NCBI GenBank assembly: GCA_029237695.1 | Contig: CM055274.1 | Span: forward strand, 69,492,828 to 69,556,827 | Direction of reading: 5' to 3' | Source of the DNA: Conchocele bisecta | Lineage: Eukaryota > Mollusca > Bivalvia > Lucinida > Thyasiridae | DNA length: 64,000 bases | Part shown: positions 58,174-64,000 of the stretch, in pieces | Layout of the letters: every line of letters starts with the position of its first letter | Position numbering within the stretch: the first letter of the stretch is position 1 | The notes under the pieces: model-generated | Databases searched by the model: none | What the model saw: the letters and a program-made list of their open reading frames with translations, nothing else | Told to the model about the DNA's origin: nothing | Position numbers and translations under genes: made by a program

Positions 58174-58326
58174 CCCACAGACATGTGATTTTACAATGGT
58201 CATATAGAGAAGAGGTTACACAGACTGGAGAAGGTTAAAGATGAGTGTAGATTGATCAGAACCAGTATACTTGTACAGTCAATGATTCCAACAAAAATGA
58301 TGTTCACAATTCTGATGTTCACAATT

Positions 58327-59095
58327 TTTGACCCGGGGGTCACCATTTTCACAACTTTGAAAGAGAATTGTACATCGATCATTCCTACCAAGTTTCGTCG
58401 AAATCCGGCCAGCGGTTCATGAGAAGAAGATTTTTTTAGAATTTATGCTATTTTTAGACGGCGGCCATCTTGGATTAGCGATGACCTCCATTTTAACAAA
58501 TCTGAAAAGGCTTCACCCATGGACCATAACTTTCAAGTTTGGCTACCATGGGCCAAGCGGTTCATGTGAAGAAGAATTTTGAAATCTCTATTAAAAGAAC
58601 AACATTTTGACATTTTGGCGGCCATCTTGGATGACATAACCATCCGATTTCGACACAAAATGTACCAGAGTGATCGCCTCATTGATGCCTTCGATATATG
58701 ACATGACCATATTCGGTCAAAAATAAAATTTGACCCCAATTTGACCCCACGGGCCATGCTCATTTTTTACCTCGGGGTCACGATTTTAACAACTTTGAAA
58801 GAGCATTGTACATCAATCATTCCTACCAAGTTTTGTCGAAATCCGGTTGGCGGTTCTTGAGAAGAAGATTTTGGAAGAATTTGTGCTATTTTTAGATGGC
58901 GGCCATTTTGGATTATGTAATGGCGTCATTTTAACAATTTTGTTATCCCCTACCTAAGGACCATGACCATAAAGTTTGGTGACTATAGGCCCAATGGTTA
59001 CCGAGGAGAAGATGTTTGCAAATGTTCATGGACGACGACGGACGACGGACGACGGACGACGGACACATTGCGGTAACAATAGCTCAGGTGAGCTA
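58327..59095 (+). mobile_element. Tandem-repeat element L, 5'-truncated copy
   Basis: About one and a half units (GGCGGCCATCTTGGATTAGC, AGAGTGATCGCCTCATTGAT), a GACGGACGACGGACGACGG run and tail CGGTAACAATAGCTCAGGTG ending AGCTA. The head is absent. Confidence 0.78.
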
Positions 59096-59192
59096 AAAGT
59101 ATTTATAATTTTTTCCAATAAAAATGTGTATCCTTAGAATGTAATGGGGTGCAATGAGGGATCGTAACTAGTTATTTCCCTTTGCAAATTTA

Positions 59193-59443
59193 TTAACCCT
59201 TAGACCACTACACACAACAATTGTCGTCTGCTTTTGCTTTTATATCTTGCCTTATTTCTCAATAAAAACATGCTTTTGACAGCACTTCAGAATCATTTCC
59301 AATGAAAATGATTCTAAAGTGCTGTCAAAGCATGTTGTCAATTATTCTAAAGTGCTGTCAAAGCATGTTTTTGATGATACAAATGGAAAATAGAAAATAA
59401 ACAGCAGACGACAAAAAAATTAAGATAGCGGTGTAAGGGTTAA
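59193..59443. mobile_element. TTAA element A, full-length copy
   Basis: TTAACCCTTAGACCACTACA to GCGGTGTAAGGGTTAA, TTAA on both sides, complete hairpin. Reference copy. Confidence 0.92.
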
Positions 59444-60065
59444 TAGAGATCCGGTCCTATGCTGTATTTCAGCGTTTATTTCTTACTGAATACCACAACA
59501 ATTGAGTTTTCAGAACAGAGTAGACCCAGATCAGACTGCACATCTGTGCAATCTGATCTGAGTCTACACTGATTGCAATAACATGAATAAGTATGAACAT
59601 GTCAATCTGGAAAATAGTGCAGTCCTGGATCTGATTGCGCAGATATGTAGGATGATCTGGATCAACACTACTGGTAGTTAAAATCACTATAATTGCTCCT
59701 TTTCAAACAAATCATGATGTATTAGCCCTCTTTACAAGCAAGTAGGTCCTAAACTACACAATTTGGATCAGATTCTGTATATAAATTCAACAGGAAATAA
59801 CTAGCTAAAATCACTCATTATGACAAATAATTTTCTGCACGATTATCTCAAGATCCAAATGCTACAAGTTATTATTCCAACTTATCCGTCTGAATACAAA
59901 CTTTCTCCATTTTATTAAATAATACCAACAAAAGAAACCAAAACTTCTTTCACTGATGTAATTATTTGTTGTGAAACAGTTCAATGGACACTAATTTGCA
60001 ATCAATATCTATGTAGTATAATTGATCCCCCATGTTACCTGTAGCAATTAAGAAATAAGTTAAAT
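59444..60065. other. No gene; G palindrome
   Basis: 59524-59575: GTAGACCCAGATCAGACTGC and CAATCTGATCTGAGTCTAC. Otherwise unassigned. Confidence 0.5.
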
Positions 60066-60299
60066 TTAACCCTTAGACCGCTACTCACAACAATTGTCGT
60101 CTGCTGTTGCTTTTATAACTTGCCCTATTTCTCAATAAAACATGTTTTGACAGCACTTCAGAATCATTTCCAATGGAAATGATTCTGAAGTGATGTCAAA
60201 GCATGTTGTATATTATTCTAAAGTGCTGTCAAAGCATGTTTTTGATGGTAAAAATAAACAGCAGACGACAACAAATTAAGATAGCAGTGTAAGGGTTAA
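60066..60299. mobile_element. TTAA element A, full-length copy
   Basis: TTAACCCTTAGACCGCTACT to GCAGTGTAAGGGTTAA; small deletion before AACAGCAGACGAC. Confidence 0.9.
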
Positions 60300-60469
60300 T
60301 ACTGTATTCAACCAAGTCAATACCAACCAATTGAAATGTAATGTTATGGTAATGTGTATCTAACTGTTAGTTTTATATTAGTCTTTTGTAATTCTTACAC
60401 AGAATGGCAACGTATTGTTGGAATGCACGTGTAAATGTGTTCTTATTATGTATGTACACCGAGGTGACT

Positions 60470-61199
60470 TTAACCCTTTTAGTGCGGATTTAAATGTTGT
60501 TGTCTTCTGTTTGTTGTTTAAAGGTACATGCCCACTCAGTAGGCACAAAATGTTTGTTATATCAGAGACATCATTTGAGATATTTTCTGGCAAAATAAAT
60601 GTTCATTCACCATTACCCCACGTATTGATCGGCATTATTATACATTTTATATGAGACGTAAATTTGCACACTGATATCAGGGGCGATAACAGTGTTTTCT
60701 TAAAATGTTTACGAACAATACTATTTATTCTCTGTTTATTTATTTTGTGATGTGCAATGATCATACTTTATAATCTGTCGAAAATATTATTTTTTCAGGT
60801 GACGCATTTAATTAGTATATTAAAATAATTAAAAAATATCATGCCTCATTTGCATATGAAAATAGCCTGATACCACCACAAGTCACTATCAGTAAAATAA
60901 ATATTATTAAATGATTATATCTGTATAGCGGGCACTCGTAACTTTTAGCACTGGTGGAATATTGACACAATTGTACACTTATTTAATTCCTATAAAGAAC
61001 ACTTAAATTATGCTTACTGAGTGGGCATGTACCTTTAATTTCCATTTTTCTAAAACAAACATGATCTGGCAGCAGTTGAGAATCATTTCAAATGGAAATG
61101 ATTCTAAAGTGCTGTCAAACCATGTTTTTATTGAGAAAGAATACACAATATTAAGCAACAGCAGACACCATTTTTTGGTTCCGGCATTTGAAGTGTTAC
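60470..61199. mobile_element. TTAA element B carrying a nested element C
   Basis: TTAACCCTTTTAGTGCGG and GTTGTCTTCTGTTTGTTGT, then C, then TTTCCATTTTTCTAAAACAA, the hairpin (AATCATTTCAAATGGAAATG) and a worn right end TTTGAAGTGTTAC. Confidence 0.85.
60518..61038. mobile_element. TTAA element C, copy 2 (nested, reversed)
   Basis: TTAA plus AGGTACATGCCCACTCAGTA and the inverse TACTGAGTGGGCATGTACCT plus TTAA. The interior is the reverse of copy 1 (CACTGATATCAGGGGCGATA on this strand). Confidence 0.9.
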
Positions 61200-61348
61200 T
61201 AAACAATATATATTCAATGTACACTAATTTGCAATCTATTAAAAGATGTGAGTAACACAACTGTCCACCTGCTTACATGTATAGCAATTAATAAATATGG
61301 TACTCTATTTACTTAGGCTGTACTTTGTAATCAATTAACAAGTATATA

Positions 61349-61599
61349 TTTACCCTTAGACTGCTACTCACAACAATTGTCATCTGCTGTTGCTTTTATA
61401 TCTTGTCTTATTCCTCAATAAAAACATGGTTTGACAGCACTTCAGAATCATTTCCAATGGAAATGATTCTGAAGTGCTGTCAAAGCATGTTGTAAATTAT
61501 TCTAAAGTGCTGTCAAAGCATGTTTTTGATGATAAAAATGGAAAATAGAAAATAAACAGCAGACGACAAAAAAAATGAAGATAGTGGTGTAAGGGTTAA
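61349..61599. mobile_element. TTAA element A, full-length copy
   Basis: Left end TTACCCTTAGACTGCTACTC (TTAA worn to TTAC), right end GTGGTGTAAGGGTTAA shared with the following C element. Confidence 0.9.
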
Positions 61600-62065
61600 A
61601 GGTACAAAGAACATATCAGATACATCATCTGAGACTCTTGGTAAAATAAACATTCATTCACCATTACCCCACGTATTGATTTGCATTATTATATATTTTA
61701 TATCAGTCATATATTTGCACACTGATATCAGGGGTGATAACCGTGTTTCCTTAAAATGTTAACAGACATTACTATTTATTCTCTGTATTTATTTTTGATG
61801 TGCAATGATTATACTTCATAATCTGTCGAAAATGCTATTTTTTAGGTGACCATTTAATTTGTATAAATAAATAAAAAATGTCATGCCTTATTTGCATATG
61901 AAAATAGCCTGATACCACCGCGCGTCACTATCAGTAAAATAAATATTACTAAATGATTATATCTGTATAGCAGGCACTCTTAATTTTTAGAACAGTGACA
62001 ATGATACACTTATTTAATTACTATAAAGAACATTTTGTGCATACTGAGTGGGTATGTACCTTTAA
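61596..62065. mobile_element. TTAA element C, copy 3, abutting A
   Basis: TTAAAGGTACAAAGAACATA: the left terminal repeat has lost about 20 bases after AGGTAC. Right end ATACTGAGTGGGTATGTACC then TTTAA. Confidence 0.88.
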
Positions 62066-62353
62066 TAAGTATGTAAACTGGTACTCTATTTACGTATGGC
62101 AATATTCAATGAGTTGTAATATATATGTAATTCTGCTACTCTATATATTTAGGACAATACTCAATGAGCTGTACTTTGTAATTAATTAAAAAGTATATAT
62201 TAATAAATAGGTAATTCTGCTACTCTATATATTTAGGACAATATTCAATGAGCTGTACTTTGTAATTAATTAAAAAGTATATATTAATAAATAGGTAATT
62301 CTGCTACTTTATATACTTATGACACTATTCAATGAGCTGTACTTTGTAATCAA

Positions 62354-62549
62354 TTAACCCTTACAATGCTGAATTTAATTTTGTCGTCTGCTGTTTGTTT
62401 TTTATGCTCCATTTTTCTCATCAAAAACAAGCTTTGACAGCAGTTTTGGAAATGATTCTAAAATGCTACCAAACCATGTTTTACTGACAGAAAAGATAAA
62501 ATACGAAAATCAGCAGACGACACTTTGTTTGCCACATTTTAAGGGTTAA
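62354..62549. mobile_element. TTAA element B in the 87-bp repeat
   Basis: TTAACCCTTACAATGCTGAA to CATTTTAAGGGTTAA, then AAAGTATACATTAATG of the host unit. The empty site is visible in neighbouring units. One arm of the hairpin is partly deleted. Confidence 0.92.
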
Positions 62550-62664
62550 AAAGTATACATTAATGTAACTGTCGAGCTATGTTATATGTAGCATGAAGGA
62601 GCAAACACTAATAAAGACGACATTTGAAACCAAACTTTCTAACGTTACAAACAAGTTTTGAAAA

Positions 62665-62796
62665 GTCTAAACTTCACAAACGAGTTTCAGCAGAGTGATC
62701 ACCCTGGGTGATCACTCTGCTGAAACTCGTTTGTGGGTGATCACTCTGCTGAAACTCGTTTGTGGGTGATCACTCTGCTGAAACTCGTTTGTGAAG
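62665..62796. repeat. Foldback with a tandemly repeated arm
   Basis: CACAAACGAGTTTCAGCAGA plus GTGATCACCC faces three direct copies of GGGTGATCACTCTGCTGAAA plus CTCGTTTGT. Confidence 0.85.
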
Positions 62797-63346
62797 TCAC
62801 AATTAATGCACCACTTAATTAATCCGTCCAGTCCAAAAATATCCGTCGCATCACTCTGACCAATATTGCAATGCCGAGTATAGAACACGCTCCATACAGA
62901 TCCATACAGACTGAACCAGGACATTAGACGAGGCTCGTGTAAAAATATGCAATATCATGTTTACACCCAGCATATAATACATTTAACCTGTAACAGACGC
63001 AAACCAAATATTGTTGTTTGCTGATTTTTCATATTTTCCTATTTATATGCAAAACCATGTTCTACAAGCACATGAGAATCATCTCATGCTTTTGTTTCAA
63101 AGAATATGTGGCCTGTCAGCACACAAACGCCGTTGGTGGCAGATTTGAGAACCTCCGACACACACATGGACAGACACACAGTCCAAAAAAAATTTCTTAT
63201 TAATTTATTTATATACAAACGAGACAAGATAATGTGGCTGTCGGCACACAAATGCCCCCCCCCCCCCACCCCCCCCCCCCCCCCCCCCCCGGTGGCAGAC
63301 TGGAGAAACGAAAGTGCTAAGTGTTTATGCAAAGTGTCTCAAAAGC
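62797..63346. other. No gene; worn D copy and C tract
   Basis: 62981-63110 is a decayed D-type element (TTAACCTGTAACAGACGC, CACATGAGAATCATCTC). 63115-63155 and 63238-63310 share CACACAAA, GGTGGCAGA and GAGAA, with a run of C (63255-63290, one A) replacing the spacer in the second. Polyproline frames here come from that run. Confidence 0.5.
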
Positions 63347-63560
63347 TTAACCCTTACTACGCTGAATTAAATGCTGTCGTCTGCTGGAAATGTTTTATTT
63401 TCAATATTTCTCGACAAAAACCTGGTTTTGACAGCACATGAGAATCGTCTCCACTGGAGACGATTCGCATGTGCTGTCAAAACCAGTTTTTTGTTAAGAA
63501 TTAAAGCAAAAATGGAAAACAGCAGACGGCTATTTCCGTCAACAGCATAGGAAGGGTTAA
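63347..63560. mobile_element. TTAA element D, full-length copy
   Basis: TTAACCCTTACTACGCTGAA to GCATAGGAAGGGTTAA; core GAATCGTCTCCACTGGAGAC with its inverse. Confidence 0.9.
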
Positions 63561-63617
63561 TGTCATATTAAGCACAGCAGGGATGTGTAGCGTTTGTGCA
63601 CAATAAGCATTGAAGTA

Positions 63618-63680
63618 TTAAAGGTACATGCCCACTCAGTAGGCACAAACTGTTCTTTATAGGAATTAAATAGGTGTATA
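63618..63680. mobile_element. TTAA element C, left-end fragment
   Basis: TTAA, AGGTACATGCCCACTCAGTA, then GGCACAAACTGTTCTTTATA. It stops at a T run near 63690. Confidence 0.8.
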
Positions 63681-63686
63681 AGGCCA

Positions 63687-63847
63687 GTTTTTTTTTATTT
63701 GTTGGTTTACGGATTTTTTTTCCGCGAGATCGGGTCGGTCGGTCGGAAAAAAATAAAAATAAAAAAAAGTTTTTTCAATTTTTTTATTCTTTTTGGCACA
63801 TGGTTGGGTCGGTCGGGGAAATAAAAAAAAAAAAAAAAAAAAAAAGT
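63687..63847. repeat. Low-complexity A/T and GGTC runs
   Basis: Poly-T and poly-A runs around GGGTCGGTCGGTCGG and GGTTGGGTCGGTCGGGG. Short basic frames here are not supported as genes. 63848-64000 has nothing recognised. Confidence 0.6.
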
Positions 63848-64000
63848 GTCGAACGCGGATGCCACCGGCGGCATATTGAAGAAACTGACAAACGGGTGAA
63901 CCAAAAGTGTGAAGTCAAAGGGTGAAGGTCATATGTAGTATGGCAAGGCAGGTGTAGCATACATGCAAATGAATGAAGTATGGAAATATTGAAGCAGTTA

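Larger units (their letters stand above)
61285..62353. repeat. 87-bp tandem repeat interrupted by A, C and B
   Basis: Unit with TACTCTATATATTTAGGACA, ATGAGCTGTACTTTGTAATT and AATTAAAAAGTATATATTAA. Clean copies at about 62150-62340. Earlier and later units are cut by the insertions at 61349, 61596 and 62354. Confidence 0.8.

Overview
This is AT-rich animal nuclear DNA that is almost entirely non-coding. Spliced coding exons, tRNA-derived SINEs, many short palindromic elements that end in TTAACCCTTA, and repeat arrays carrying the motif GACCTTGACCTT all fit a bivalve mollusc; species and genus cannot be fixed from the sequence. There are no bacterial operons, no CRISPR array, no rRNA, and no intact transposase or reverse transcriptase.

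The one gene I can support lies on the minus strand. Three exons fit together with canonical splice sites and matching codon phases: a WW-domain exon (42912-43031), a linker plus first half of a PDZ domain (36353-36513), and the second half of the PDZ core (20384-20486). Order and sequence match the FERM and PDZ domain-containing (FRMPD) family, closest in layout to FRMPD4/Preso (WW-PDZ-FERM). The FERM part and the 5' end were not found. A possible further exon is at 55798-55868. The rest of the window would mostly be intron of this gene: about 6.4 kb between exons 1 and 2, and 15.9 kb between exons 2 and 3.

Layout. 1-7.6 kb: small palindromic TTAA elements (families A, B, E, F), a second palindromic family (P), and a microsatellite. 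7.7-12.5 kb: a tandem-repeat (pearl/Helentron-like) element split by a 2.5 kb insertion. 12.7-20.2 kb: more TTAA elements, a minisatellite grown inside a foldback element, and other palindromes. 20.4 kb: PDZ exon next to a SINE. 22.4-28.7 kb: nested elements and tandem-repeat elements. 30.2-33.7 kb: a 1.9 kb tandem-repeat element nested in a TTAA element, then 15-bp and 54-bp minisatellites. 36.4 kb: PDZ exon. 36.6-38.2 kb: tandem-repeat element. 38.7 kb: SINE. 40.7-41.4 kb: 722-bp foldback element with target duplication. 42.9 kb: WW exon. 43.7-47.1 kb: clustered E elements and a 1.1 kb inverted-terminus element. 47.4-55.1 kb: a 7.7 kb array of 39/43-bp units. 55.4-64 kb: more TTAA elements, several nested in one another.

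The most informative signal is the nesting. It gives internal empty-site against filled-site comparisons showing TTAA target duplication for the A, B and C families, and insertion without any duplication for the tandem-repeat elements. Several array regions (about 26.8-28.3, 37.0-37.6 and 52.5-54.9 kb) carry dense random-looking indels absent from neighbouring units, which suggests unpolished long-read assembly. Family letters (A, B, C and so on) are working names used only here.
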